DNA from: Herbaspirillum autotrophicum
Lineage (GTDB): Bacteria > Pseudomonadota > Gammaproteobacteria > Burkholderiales > Burkholderiaceae_D
Direction: 5' to 3'
Assembly (NCBI RefSeq): GCF_001189915.1
Contig: NZ_LFLS01000004.1
Span: 124,001 to 188,000 of the forward strand
DNA: 64,000 nt
Part shown: positions 34,575 through 42,918 of the stretch, one piece after another
How positions within the stretch are numbered: position 1 is the stretch's first letter
Layout of the letters: each line of letters opens with the position of its first letter
Made by a program: the position numbers and the translations under genes
The notes under the pieces: generated by a model
The model's database searches: none
Told to the model about the DNA's origin: nothing
What the model saw: the letters and a program-made list of their open reading frames with translations, nothing else

Positions 34575-35864
34575 ATGAAAATGGGTACAAGCTTTCTGTT
34601 CTTTCTCACGAGTTCCGCACTCAATACTATTGCACTACATTGTGTCCGGTTCGGTATGTCATGGCTGGTGATGCGTGAAACAGATTCTGCCATTGCATTT
34701 GCTACGGTTTTCAGCACCTCCAGTTTAGTTGAAATTTATTCCAAGCCGATGCTGGCACCGATGGCGGACTATTTTGATCGCCTGAATATCTACCGTATCT
34801 GTGTTGGCTTGGCAGCGACGGTCATGTTGGTCTTGATGCTGGCAGTTTCATTCCTGCCATTCTCGATCGCCGTAGTCACCAGCTTGCTGATTGCTCTGAG
34901 TTTGATCGCAGGACTCCGAGACCCTGCCGCTGCCGGTTTACCTCCGGCATTGGTCGAGACGAAGCACTTAACGTCGGCGCTGTCCCTTGCCGCAAGTACC
35001 AGCTCTGTCGTTGGCCTGTGCGCCCCCATATCCGGGGCGTTGCTGCTGGCCATAGGCGGAGTGCCAGCCACACTCGGAGCAGCAGCCATCGCGTGTGCCA
35101 CAGGTTTATTCACAAGTTTGGGTATTCGTATTTCAGGGTCGCAACCGACCACCACTCACAAACAATGGCGCGAATACTTGCGTACTTGGCACTTACGTAT
35201 GATCGATGGCGTTCGCGCCGTTTTTCTCACCCGTTCGGAACGGATAATGGCTATCGTTGTAGCACTCACAAACGCCGGTTTGTTCCCATTTTTTTCCGTT
35301 GTTCTTCCTCTCTGGGTTACCCAAGGTCTTGGTGCCTCGGCTGGCACCATGGCAATAATAGAAATTGCATTCGGGATGGGCATTCTTTTCGGTAGCACTC
35401 TGCTTACAGCGCGGCTGAATATTTTCGTGGGACGCTTTATGGCGCTGGTGACGGGAAATGCCCTGCTTGGCGTCGGAATTTTTGTGGCTGCCTTTTGTTC
35501 CAATATGACCCTGTTGGTACTGTGTTTTGTCATCAGCGGTGCCGGTTTTGCGGTTTTCAATATCAACGCCAGTACCCTGCGATCAGCAGCAACGCCACCA
35601 GCGTTTCGCTCTCGCATGGCTGCCGGCGTAGCATTTCTGTCATCTTGCTTGAACCCCCTCGCATCACAAGGTATTGGATTCGTCATCGACGGCTTCAGCC
35701 TCGATATCAGTGTCGCGATATGTGGAATGTTGATACTCATATCGACAGCACTTTTGATGAAAAACGTTGATGCAAAATCGTTGTTGATACGACCCAACGA
35801 GGAAATTGTGGGAATTTATGCAAGTTTGTATCCCAGAGCCTTTAGCCGAGAAAAAAATGTCTGA
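34575..35864 (+). CDS. MFS transporter, probable exporter of the RiPP
   Basis: 429-residue inner-membrane protein with about 12 hydrophobic segments. 'LVMRETDSAIAFATVFSTSSLVEIYSKPMLAPMADYFDRLNIY' contains the cytoplasmic loop 2-3 in which the usual motif A is degenerate (MADYFDRLNIYR). It resembles the enterobactin-exporter (EntS)/MFS_3-type carriers. Start ATG 34575 is preceded by GAGGAAAGAG. The end overlaps the YcaO gene by 8 nt. Given its place in the cluster it probably exports the finished peptide or gives self-protection; this role is inferred from context. Confidence 0.85.
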   Translation: MKMGTSFLFFLTSSALNTIALHCVRFGMSWLVMRETDSAIAFATVFSTSSLVEIYSKPMLAPMADYFDRLNIYRICVGLAATVMLVLMLAVSFLPFSIAVVTSLLIALSLIAGLRDPAAAGLPPALVETKHLTSALSLAASTSSVVGLCAPISGALLLAIGGVPATLGAAAIACATGLFTSLGIRISGSQPTTTHKQWREYLRTWHLRMIDGVRAVFLTRSERIMAIVVALTNAGLFPFFSVVLPLWVTQGLGASAGTMAIIEIAFGMGILFGSTLLTARLNIFVGRFMALVTGNALLGVGIFVAAFCSNMTLLVLCFVISGAGFAVFNINASTLRSAATPPAFRSRMAAGVAFLSSCLNPLASQGIGFVIDGFSLDISVAICGMLILISTALLMKNVDAKSLLIRPNEEIVGIYASLYPRAFSREKNV

Positions 35865-37110
35865 ACATCTGATTAATGAGCAATTCACGCGTTTGAGTTC
35901 CAGTCTTCGCTCGCGGAACGTTGAGGAGTCTCTAGCAATAGCAGAGTCACTGGCGATAAGCCGCGGCATCAGTCGCGTGGTCGATACGACTTGGCTCGAC
36001 CGCATTGGGATTCCTGTCTATTCGTCGATTCGCCCCGATGGTGTGAAGGGAACTTTATGTGTACATGCGGGAAAGGGATTCACACACACAGAGGCCAAGA
36101 TTGGTGCATATATGGAGGCAATCGAGTTCAGCTTTGCCACCCCTGGCCGTAATATCGTCAATTGGTTTTTGTGTAAGCCTGCCGATATCCTTGCGTCCTT
36201 TCAGCAACGCATTCACTTTTCAGATTTCTGCCCTCGCATAGGGCAACGCATTGAGCATGACGATGATATAGCAGTAGTGGCCGGTGAGGAAATAATGAGC
36301 AACCTCGGACGCGTTCTTGTTCCTGCTGAGTTAGTCTATATGCCATTTTTTGAAAATACGGGAGCCAAGCTGTATGGGACAAGCACCAATGGTTTGGCCT
36401 CGGGAAATACTTTGGAAGAAGCAACCGTACATGGTCTCGCCGAAGTAATGGAACGTCATGTACGATCATTTGATGTAATTAAAGACCGTTCTTCACTGGT
36501 GCATCTGGGCAACGCTCCACCAAAAATAAAAGCCATGGCCAAGCAAATCGAAAATGCCGGTTTGCACTGCTATTTGCGTTATAGCGAAAACCCATTTGGA
36601 TTAGCGTACTTCACTGGCTATGTTCTAGAGCCCGATGAACATAATCCAATCGCGGTAGCATCTGGTTTTGGTTTTCATCCGATCGCGGAGATCGCTGCAG
36701 TACGTGCTTTGGCCGAAGCAGTCCAAGGACGATTGAGCCATATTCATGGTGGCCGGGATGACATAATCAAACGTGTAGAGACAGCTACTTCACTTGGTCG
36801 TGATCGCGAGTTGGATCTCATTCGACATTTACGTACCATAGCCGCAAACCCCTCTGATGAAATAGATTTCCTCTCGGTGCCAAACACGGAAATTTCCAGT
36901 GTCATACAAGCACGCGAATGCTTGTATGAAGGACTTTCGCGTGCGCAGTTCAACCATGTTGCGAGAGTAACCATGACTGATTCAGAATATCCTTTCCAAG
37001 TTGTCAAGATAGTGGTACCTGGCGCGGAAATGTACGAAGCGGAGTTACCGCGTATTGGCCCCCGATTGGCGAAAAATTTTCAACAATCTAAGAGGCACCA
37101 ACATGCATGA
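35857..37110 (+). CDS. YcaO-domain peptide backbone-modifying enzyme
   Basis: ATP-dependent enzyme that activates a peptide amide for attack; with TfuA partners the product is a thioamide. Start ATG 35857 (417 residues) chosen for its GAG at 6 nt; ATG 35818 or TTG 35806 would extend it by 13-17 residues. The YcaO ATP-site pattern is intact: 'GKGFTHTEAKIGAYMEAIEF' (72-91), 'TNGLASGNTLEEATVHGLAEVMER' region (177-200) and 'AEAVQGR' (286-292) with 'GGRDD' (298-302). No cyclodehydratase C-domain is fused or nearby, consistent with a stand-alone TfuA-type YcaO. It overlaps the TfuA gene by 8 nt. Confidence 0.93.
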   Translation: MSEHLINEQFTRLSSSLRSRNVEESLAIAESLAISRGISRVVDTTWLDRIGIPVYSSIRPDGVKGTLCVHAGKGFTHTEAKIGAYMEAIEFSFATPGRNIVNWFLCKPADILASFQQRIHFSDFCPRIGQRIEHDDDIAVVAGEEIMSNLGRVLVPAELVYMPFFENTGAKLYGTSTNGLASGNTLEEATVHGLAEVMERHVRSFDVIKDRSSLVHLGNAPPKIKAMAKQIENAGLHCYLRYSENPFGLAYFTGYVLEPDEHNPIAVASGFGFHPIAEIAAVRALAEAVQGRLSHIHGGRDDIIKRVETATSLGRDRELDLIRHLRTIAANPSDEIDFLSVPNTEISSVIQARECLYEGLSRAQFNHVARVTMTDSEYPFQVVKIVVPGAEMYEAELPRIGPRLAKNFQQSKRHQHA

Positions 37111-37780
37111 GACGGCCTATATTTTCGCGGGCCCCTCTCTTTTTGGAACCAACTTGAGCCCTGCAATAATGGACAACATTACCTGGCGTCCTCCCGTTCG
37201 CCGTGGCGACATTGAACAACTTTTATTCCAGCATGATAAACCCGGTGTCATCGGATTGGCCGATGGGACATTTCATTCCTATCCATCGGTGGGGCATGTT
37301 GAATTAAGAGATGCACTTGAAACTGGTTGGGACATTTACGGCTTGTGCTCCATGGGAGCAATTCGCGCAAGCGAAATGTTTCACATGGGAATGATTCCGT
37401 GGGGAGAGGTGGCAGGAAGGTTCTGCCGCGATCGAAATTTTTCTGATGACGAGGTCGCATTAGTTCACAGTGCAGAAGCGCCATATGTACCACTCTCAGA
37501 GCCCATGTTGCATCTGCGGGAGTTCTGCACGCACGCACAGAAGAATGGATTGCTAACAGATACACAAGCAAATACTATTCTCTACTCACTCAAGCAAAGA
37601 TGGTATGGAGATCGTACTATCGCCAATTTCTGCGTGGAACTCAAAGCAGTTTGCACAGATAAAAAACTCCTTGATGCTCTCCTTGCGGCCACACATGATT
37701 TCACTCCATATCGCTTGAAGCAGGCTGACCTGATATCTTTTGTGATCGAACACCCTTGGACCGAGGGAGCGCGAAAATGA
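37103..37780 (+). CDS. tfuA-like: TfuA-like protein, partner of YcaO in thioamidation
   Basis: 225 residues from ATG 37103 (AAGAGG 7 nt upstream). The TfuA core is clear: 'IFAGPSLFGTN' (7-17), 'WRPPVRRGDIEQLL' (28-41), 'PGVIGLADGTFHSYPSVGHVELRDALETGWDIYGLCSMGAIRASEMFHMGM' region (47-97), with the signature 'SMGAIRASE'. TfuA proteins were named from trifolitoxin clusters and are required with YcaO for thioglycine formation on methyl-coenzyme M reductase and for thioamides in thioviridamide-type RiPPs, possibly by sulfur delivery. Gene overlaps on both sides (8 nt upstream, 4 nt downstream) show tight coupling to YcaO and the HExxH enzyme. Confidence 0.92.
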   Translation: MHETAYIFAGPSLFGTNLSPAIMDNITWRPPVRRGDIEQLLFQHDKPGVIGLADGTFHSYPSVGHVELRDALETGWDIYGLCSMGAIRASEMFHMGMIPWGEVAGRFCRDRNFSDDEVALVHSAEAPYVPLSEPMLHLREFCTHAQKNGLLTDTQANTILYSLKQRWYGDRTIANFCVELKAVCTDKKLLDALLAATHDFTPYRLKQADLISFVIEHPWTEGARK

Positions 37781-38517
37781 GTTATTGTCTTGTGGCCGAA
37801 TTAGGCGGGCTTCCGATGATCGACGACGAGGTAAAAATATCTACTTTAGCGACGCTCGCCTGTGCTATACGCCAACGTTTGGATAATGAAAAACAATCAC
37901 TCGCAGCCTATCTTCAACCTGAATTGGCTCGGGCTTGCTATCACAATGCATATACGCAGCCGGTAACCGAGCTTGACTCGGTAGAGATGAATAAATCGGA
38001 TATGGAAAAAATTCTTAGCACATGCAAGGAAGTTGTCTCGCTTGTGCCCAAGTGGCAGTCGATTTTCTCCATCCCACTATGCTGGCGTCGCCTCGTCGGT
38101 GACATATTCAGTTCAAGCAACCCGCTCATTCCTCAGCACATCTATTTAGGTAAAAATAGCCTGAATAGCCCTCGGCTCGCGGAATATATTATTCACGAGG
38201 TTTCGCATACTTGGATTGGAATGATCACCGAAATTGCACCACTTGCAGAACGTAGCGAACCGATCCACGTTCTGCCATCCGGGACATCAGGAAAAGAAAT
38301 CACTCAAGTAATGTACGCCCTGACGTTTGCTGTTTCTGCTGTGCGTTATTACCGAGAAAAAGTAGCTTCAGGTTGCAATACTATTGAAGATAACATGCGC
38401 CTGATCTACCTTGAAAACTATGCCGACGGGTGCCTGAAGCTTATTGAGCCAAGCGGAAAATTAACATCAAACGGGATTTTCATTGCCACATCGTGTCATC
38501 GTTTTTTATCGTCCTGA
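37777..38517 (+). CDS. HExxH-motif putative peptide-modifying enzyme
   Basis: 246 residues from ATG 37777, overlapping the TfuA stop. A metal-binding HEVSH lies at 140-144 ('YIIHEVSHTWIGMITEIA'), followed about 25 residues on by 'LPSGTSGKEITQVMYALTFAVSAVRYYREKV'. That layout (HExxH, then a polar loop, then a helical 'RP..gvlHa'-like segment) resembles the HExxH peptide-modification proteins found in RiPP clusters, some of which are 2-oxoglutarate-dependent peptide beta-hydroxylases. A metallopeptidase that removes the leader is the alternative. The precursor contains Asp, Asn and His as possible hydroxylation sites. No signal peptide, so it acts in the cytosol. Confidence 0.7.
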   Translation: MSYCLVAELGGLPMIDDEVKISTLATLACAIRQRLDNEKQSLAAYLQPELARACYHNAYTQPVTELDSVEMNKSDMEKILSTCKEVVSLVPKWQSIFSIPLCWRRLVGDIFSSSNPLIPQHIYLGKNSLNSPRLAEYIIHEVSHTWIGMITEIAPLAERSEPIHVLPSGTSGKEITQVMYALTFAVSAVRYYREKVASGCNTIEDNMRLIYLENYADGCLKLIEPSGKLTSNGIFIATSCHRFLSS

Positions 38518-38528
38518 AAGAGACCCAC

Positions 38529-38801
38529 ATGGCCCATATCGAATTACCTTCTCAGCTAAGTAGTTTAGTTCCGGCGCAAACATGTTTCGAAATCACTGCA
38601 TCAAATCTAAAAGAGGTATTTGAACAAATTGATGAAATAGCCCCCATGGTGCGCTCGCAAATTTTTGATTCTACCGGGGCCATTCGCCAATTTGTCGGCT
38701 TATTTCTGGATGAACATCAGATCCATGAAATAGGTCATGGTATGCAACCGGTCCGAGAAAATAGTCGAGTGGTCATCATGATGGCTGTTGCCGGAGGCTA
38801 A
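38529..38801 (+). CDS. ThiS/MoaD-like sulfur-carrier protein
   Basis: 90 residues from ATG 38529, ending 'MMAVAGG'. The C-terminal Gly-Gly, the small beta-grasp-sized chain and 'IFDSTGAIRQFVGLFLDEHQI' followed by 'GMQPVRENSRVVIMMAVAGG' match MoaD-type proteins, whose terminal glycine is adenylated and turned into a thiocarboxylate. It lies 5 nt before the E1 gene that would activate it, and the E1 Shine-Dalgarno (GGAGG) sits inside its last codons. It most probably carries sulfur for the YcaO-TfuA thioamidation rather than for molybdopterin or thiamine, since no genes of those pathways are near. Confidence 0.85.
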   Translation: MAHIELPSQLSSLVPAQTCFEITASNLKEVFEQIDEIAPMVRSQIFDSTGAIRQFVGLFLDEHQIHEIGHGMQPVRENSRVVIMMAVAGG

Positions 38802-38806
38802 TCGTC

Positions 38807-39883
38807 ATGAACATCCATCTCTCGGAATCTGTCTATTATGCTCGTCACTTTCGGCTGCCCGGATTCAACGAACAAACGCAACAAAAACTGCGCTCTGCCA
38901 AAGTATTAATCGCGGGAGTGGGTGGCCTCGGTTGTCCCGTTGCGCTCTACTTGGCTGGTGCCGGCATTGGTACGATCACGTTATGCGATGGGGATGAGGT
39001 ATCCCCAACAAATCTGCATCGACAAGTGTTATTCGACACTTCGTGTATTGGGAGAAAGAAGGCCACTATTGCTGCTGAGCGATTACAAGCGATTAATCCA
39101 TATATTCACATTGAGGCAATTTGCCAATATGTGAATACTCAATTACTACTGGAATTAGTGCCTCGCTTTGACGTAATCATCGACTGCACAGATAACTTTG
39201 ACGCCAAATATGCCATCAACGATGCGGCAGATGTTGCTGGTGTTCCGCTAGTTTATGGCTCCATATTCCAGTTCGAAGGACGCGTATCGGTATTTCACTA
39301 TCCGACTGCCAATTACGCACAAGGACTATCCTACAGAGATATCCATCCAGAAGCACCTCCGTCTGCACTAGCCCAAAACTGTGGCGACGCTGGCGTCATT
39401 GGTGTGTTGCCCGGCATCATTGGCACGCTTCAGGCCAACGAGGCCATTAAGGTAATAACTGGATTGGGCGAAACATTATCAGGCTTTCTGCTGATATTTG
39501 ATGCGCTCAGTGCGACAACTCGAAAATTGACCCTTGTCAAACGTAATCATGCAAAGGTTATACAAGAGCAAACTGATGACATCATCTACAGTGAACTGCT
39601 TGAACGCATGGCATCTGCCGTACCGCCCACATTGATTGATGTACGCGAATTTCACGAACGAAAGGCCTCGTCTATTGGAGGCCAACATATTCCATTGGCG
39701 ACGCTACATCAACATGTAATGAGTCTGCCTCGTGACCGCGATATTGTCATTTACTGCAAATCAGGTATGCGTTCGGCCAAGGCTGCTCTCTACCTGCGAA
39801 GCCGAATGGATGGGATAAGGGTACTTCATCTGACGGGCGGTATTGACGCCTGTATAGGTGGAGGTGTCACATGCAAACTGTAA
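38807..39883 (+). CDS. E1-like adenylyltransferase/sulfurtransferase fused to rhodanese (MoeB/ThiF-rhodanese)
   Basis: 358 residues. The E1 domain (about 1-245) has the nucleotide loop 'AGVGGLGCPVALYLAGAGIG' (GVGGLG 37-42), 'DGDEVSPTNLHRQVLF', 'DCTDNFDAKYAIND' and the catalytic-type Cys192 in 'NCGDAGVIGVLPG'. The C-terminal rhodanese domain (about 260-358) has active Cys317 in 'YCKSGMRSA'. The zinc CxxC pairs of classical MoeB are absent, as in many MoeBR proteins. It would adenylate the carrier's C-terminal glycine and load sulfur from the rhodanese persulfide. Its last 13 nt overlap the methyltransferase start. Confidence 0.92.
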   Translation: MNIHLSESVYYARHFRLPGFNEQTQQKLRSAKVLIAGVGGLGCPVALYLAGAGIGTITLCDGDEVSPTNLHRQVLFDTSCIGRKKATIAAERLQAINPYIHIEAICQYVNTQLLLELVPRFDVIIDCTDNFDAKYAINDAADVAGVPLVYGSIFQFEGRVSVFHYPTANYAQGLSYRDIHPEAPPSALAQNCGDAGVIGVLPGIIGTLQANEAIKVITGLGETLSGFLLIFDALSATTRKLTLVKRNHAKVIQEQTDDIIYSELLERMASAVPPTLIDVREFHERKASSIGGQHIPLATLHQHVMSLPRDRDIVIYCKSGMRSAKAALYLRSRMDGIRVLHLTGGIDACIGGGVTCKL

Positions 39884-40671
39884 CAAGGAAAAAAACAGGG
39901 GCACTCCAGATTCAAGATAAAGCTCGAGCTCACGATGATGTCTACGATGCAATAGAACGATCTATATTGTTTCAACAGATACTTGCTCAAGCGATGGGAA
40001 ATGATTACCCCCCCGATTCTACTCAGTATTCTTTCGTCGGAATGCAAGGTCTGCGCTGGCTTGCTAAAAGAATCGAGAGCGCACCCGACGGTACATGCAT
40101 TGACCTTGGCTGTGGCGACGGATCTCTAAGCGTTTGGTTACATCGTCTATGTGGCCGCAAAATCACTGGCTGCGACATCTCAGAAAAAGCAATAAGTATT
40201 GCGAAAAAAAAGGCCCATATCGATTGTGATTTTGTTGTTTCTGACTTTTGTCAGCTCCCATTCGACAACGGCTCGGTAACCGCAATATCTGCGCTGGACT
40301 GCATACAACATGCCCAATCTCCATTGCTTCTTGCCAACGAACTTGCACGCATTTCAGTGCCGGGCACACGTTTTCTATTTACTCACTGGATGAGGCTTCT
40401 CGCCCCAAAAATATTGGCTCAATACGATCCACTATGCCTGGCACTACATACCGCTAAATTTAGAATCAAAGAAGTTTTCAACCTTGATCCAAGCTTGAAC
40501 ATGCAGTTTCGCGTATACGCATACGTACACGCGAATCAGGGTTTATTGGAAGAAAAATTAGGAAGCACTCTATTCCATTCTTTGATATCAGAGGCCCGTC
40601 ATCTACATCCAGTCAGAAATGACGTGGGACACCTTGCAGTATCTGCCATTTGGAATCCAGATCTAGACTGA
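39871..40671 (+). CDS. class I SAM-dependent methyltransferase of the RiPP cluster
   Basis: 266 residues with the SAM-binding motif I 'CIDLGCGDGSLSVWL' (about 76-90), motif II acidic residue in 'ITGCDISEKAISIA', and 'VVSDFCQLPFDNGSVTAISALDCIQH' for motifs III-IV. The closing 'HLHPVRNDVGHLAVSAIW' is not diagnostic. As the last gene of the operon, overlapping the E1 gene, it probably methylates the modified peptide (on sulfur, nitrogen or the C-terminus); the target is unknown. Confidence 0.85.
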   Translation: MQTVTRKKTGALQIQDKARAHDDVYDAIERSILFQQILAQAMGNDYPPDSTQYSFVGMQGLRWLAKRIESAPDGTCIDLGCGDGSLSVWLHRLCGRKITGCDISEKAISIAKKKAHIDCDFVVSDFCQLPFDNGSVTAISALDCIQHAQSPLLLANELARISVPGTRFLFTHWMRLLAPKILAQYDPLCLALHTAKFRIKEVFNLDPSLNMQFRVYAYVHANQGLLEEKLGSTLFHSLISEARHLHPVRNDVGHLAVSAIWNPDLD

Positions 40672-40718
40672 GAATCAAATCTTCATTGGAAAAACGCGCT
40701 GCCCCGCATCAGCAACAC

Positions 40719-40737
40719 CAACGCAAAATTAGCGTTG
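40719..40737 (+). terminator. weak stem-loop after the RiPP cluster
   Basis: CAACGC (40719-40724) and GCGTTG (40732-40737), loop AAAATTA. Only 6 bp and no T-run; a possible cluster end signal. Host-like base composition resumes from about here. Confidence 0.35.
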
Positions 40738-40769
40738 AAGTAACAACAACGTACTCTTGAATATCACCT

Positions 40770-41534
40770 TCAGCCAAACTTGCTGAAATCCGGCTTCCGC
40801 TTTTCAAAGAAGGCCGTAAACGCTTCCTTGGCTTCCGGTGCCGTCAGCATGGCGGCGAAGTGTTGAATCTCCAGCGCCATTTGCGATTCCACTGCGGCCA
40901 CGCGATTTTTCTTCATCAACTGTTTGGTGAGGCGCACGGATGCCGCAGGCAGGGCGGCCAGTTTGGCGGCCTGCTTTTGGGCGTAGGCCAGCAGTTCGTC
41001 GGCCGGCAATATCTTGTTGACCAAACCCATGTCGTGCGCTTCGTCGACGCCAAAGGCTTCGCCGAGCAACAGTTTTTCAGCGGCGCGCTGATAGCCGACG
41101 ATGTTTGGCAGCAGCAGCGACGATGCGGCTTCGGGGCACAAACCCAGTTGCGTGAACGGCATCGAGAATTTGGCATTGTCGGCGGCGTATACCATTTCAC
41201 AGTGCATCAGCATGGTGGTGCCGACACCGACTGCGGCGCCGGCAACCGCCGCGATCAGCGGCTTGCTGCAATGACTGATCTGCCACAGGAACTGGAATAC
41301 CGGTGCTTCTTTGCCGCTTGGCGGATTCTTCAGAAAATCTTCAAGATCGTTACCGGCGGTAAAGATCTGCGGCTTGCCGACAAACAGGATGACGCGCACT
41401 TCGCTGTCGATATCGGCCTGTTTCAAGGCGTCTGCCATGGTCTGATACATGGCGGCGGTGAACGCGTTCTTCTTTTCTTCGCGGTTGAAGCCAATGGTCA
41501 TGACGCCATTTTCTTTGGTGATCTGGATTTCCAT
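40770..41534 (-). CDS. enoyl-CoA hydratase/isomerase family protein
   Basis: 254-residue crotonase-fold protein. The oxyanion-hole segment 'FTAGNDLEDF' and 'AVAGAAVGVGTTMLMHCEMVYA' are present. Where hydratases carry the first catalytic glutamate ('PEI..G'), this protein has 'MPFTQLG', while the second acidic position is kept in 'LCPEAASS'. That single-glutamate pattern is more like delta3,delta2-enoyl-CoA isomerases than true hydratases. Last gene of the fatty-acid degradation operon. Confidence 0.85.
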   Translation of the reverse strand: MEIQITKENGVMTIGFNREEKKNAFTAAMYQTMADALKQADIDSEVRVILFVGKPQIFTAGNDLEDFLKNPPSGKEAPVFQFLWQISHCSKPLIAAVAGAAVGVGTTMLMHCEMVYAADNAKFSMPFTQLGLCPEAASSLLLPNIVGYQRAAEKLLLGEAFGVDEAHDMGLVNKILPADELLAYAQKQAAKLAALPAASVRLTKQLMKKNRVAAVESQMALEIQHFAAMLTAPEAKEAFTAFFEKRKPDFSKFG

Positions 41535-41556
41535 ATGTCCCTCTGTCCTCTATGTG

Positions 41557-41586
41557 AAAAAAGCCGCACGGCTGTCGCAGTGCGGC
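41557..41586 (-). terminator. intrinsic terminator downstream of the thiolase gene
   Basis: GCCGCAC (41563-41569) pairs with GTGCGGC (41580-41586); on the minus strand a T6 run follows (41557-41562). It lies between the thiolase and the hydratase-like gene, so part of the transcript may end here. Confidence 0.75.
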
Positions 41587-41619
41587 CTCCGGCCTGCTAA
41601 CTGGCTGCGCAGTGCCGGC

Positions 41620-42816
41620 TTACATGCGTTCGAAAATACCGGCGGCACCCATTCCGGTACCGACGCACATGGTCACCATGCCGTACTTCAGATTCTTGCG
41701 ACGCAGCGCGTGAATCGTGGTGGCGGCGCGAATCGCACCGGTCGCGCCAAGCGGATGACCCAGCGCAATCGCGCCGCCCATCGGATTGACCTTCGATGGA
41801 TCCAGACCGAGATCCTGGATCACTGCCAGCGCCTGTGCTGCAAACGCTTCGTTGAGTTCGATCCAGTCCAGCTGATCTTGCGTGATGCCAGCTGCGCGCA
41901 AGGCAACCGGAATTGCTTCCTTGGGGCCAATGCCCATGATTTCCGGCGGCACACCGCGCACCGCAAACGAGGCAAAACGCGCCAATGGCACCAGATTGAA
42001 TTGTTTCAGGATCTTTTCACTGACCAGAATCAAGACGCCAGCGCCATCCGAGGTTTGCGAGCTGTTGCCGGCGGTGACACTACCCTTGGCGGCGAACACC
42101 GGTTTCAGTTTGGTCAGCGCTTCAATCGAGCTGTCGGCGCGTGCACCTTCATCTTTATTGACCGTGCGGGTCTTCAGATCGATTTCGCCGGTAGCCAGAT
42201 TCGGGAAGCGTTCAATGATATCGACCGAGGTGGTTTCCTCATTGAATTCGCCCGCCAGTTGCGCTGCGATTGCCTTTTGATGGGATGCCAGCGAGAACTG
42301 ATCCTGTGCTTCGCGCGACACCTTCCATTGCTTGGCGACGTTCTCTGCCGTCAAGCCCATGCCGTAGGCCATGCCGATATTTTCATCCTTGAAGGCACCC
42401 ATGTTGATCGATGGATGGAAACCCATCATCGGCACCATCGACATCGATTCGGCACCGCCGGCGATCATCACATCGGCCTGACCGACACGGATACGGTCGG
42501 CGGCCATGGCGACCGCAGTAATGCCGGAAGCGCAGTAACGGTTGATGGTGACGCCGCCAACGGTATTCGGCAAACCTGCCAGCAACACTGCATTGCGCGC
42601 CATGTTGAGACCTTGTGCGCCTTCCGGGAAGGAACAGCCGATGATCGCATCTTCGATCAGTTTCGGATCGAGACCAGGCACTTGCGCCAGCGCCGATTGC
42701 ATTGCCCGCACCAGCAGATCGTCCGGCCGCACATTCTTGAACATGCCGCGCGGCGCCTTGCCAATCGGGGTGCGCGTCGCCGCAACGATGTAGGCGTCTT
42801 GAAGTTGTTTTGTCAT
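41620..42816 (-). CDS. fadA-like: acetyl-CoA acyltransferase (3-ketoacyl-CoA thiolase)
   Basis: Cleaves 3-ketoacyl-CoA, the last beta-oxidation step. Start ATG 42816 with AGGAG upstream gives 398 residues. Thiolase marks are the acyl-accepting Cys in 'IIGCSFPEGAQGLNMAR', 'RYCASGITAVAMAADRI', the His motif 'GGAIALGHPLGATGAI' and the C-terminal 'CVGTGMGAAGIFE'. Next to the FadN-like gene and in the same operon. Confidence 0.94.
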   Translation of the reverse strand: MTKQLQDAYIVAATRTPIGKAPRGMFKNVRPDDLLVRAMQSALAQVPGLDPKLIEDAIIGCSFPEGAQGLNMARNAVLLAGLPNTVGGVTINRYCASGITAVAMAADRIRVGQADVMIAGGAESMSMVPMMGFHPSINMGAFKDENIGMAYGMGLTAENVAKQWKVSREAQDQFSLASHQKAIAAQLAGEFNEETTSVDIIERFPNLATGEIDLKTRTVNKDEGARADSSIEALTKLKPVFAAKGSVTAGNSSQTSDGAGVLILVSEKILKQFNLVPLARFASFAVRGVPPEIMGIGPKEAIPVALRAAGITQDQLDWIELNEAFAAQALAVIQDLGLDPSKVNPMGGAIALGHPLGATGAIRAATTIHALRRKNLKYGMVTMCVGTGMGAAGIFERM

Positions 42817-42918
42817 TTCGTACTCCTGAATTAGGACTGATTTTTTTGCGTCGTATTCATTCAACACCGTCGGAAGGGTTGGCCAGGTGCGATGCACAGC
42901 AGCCTGGCCAGCTATTCC

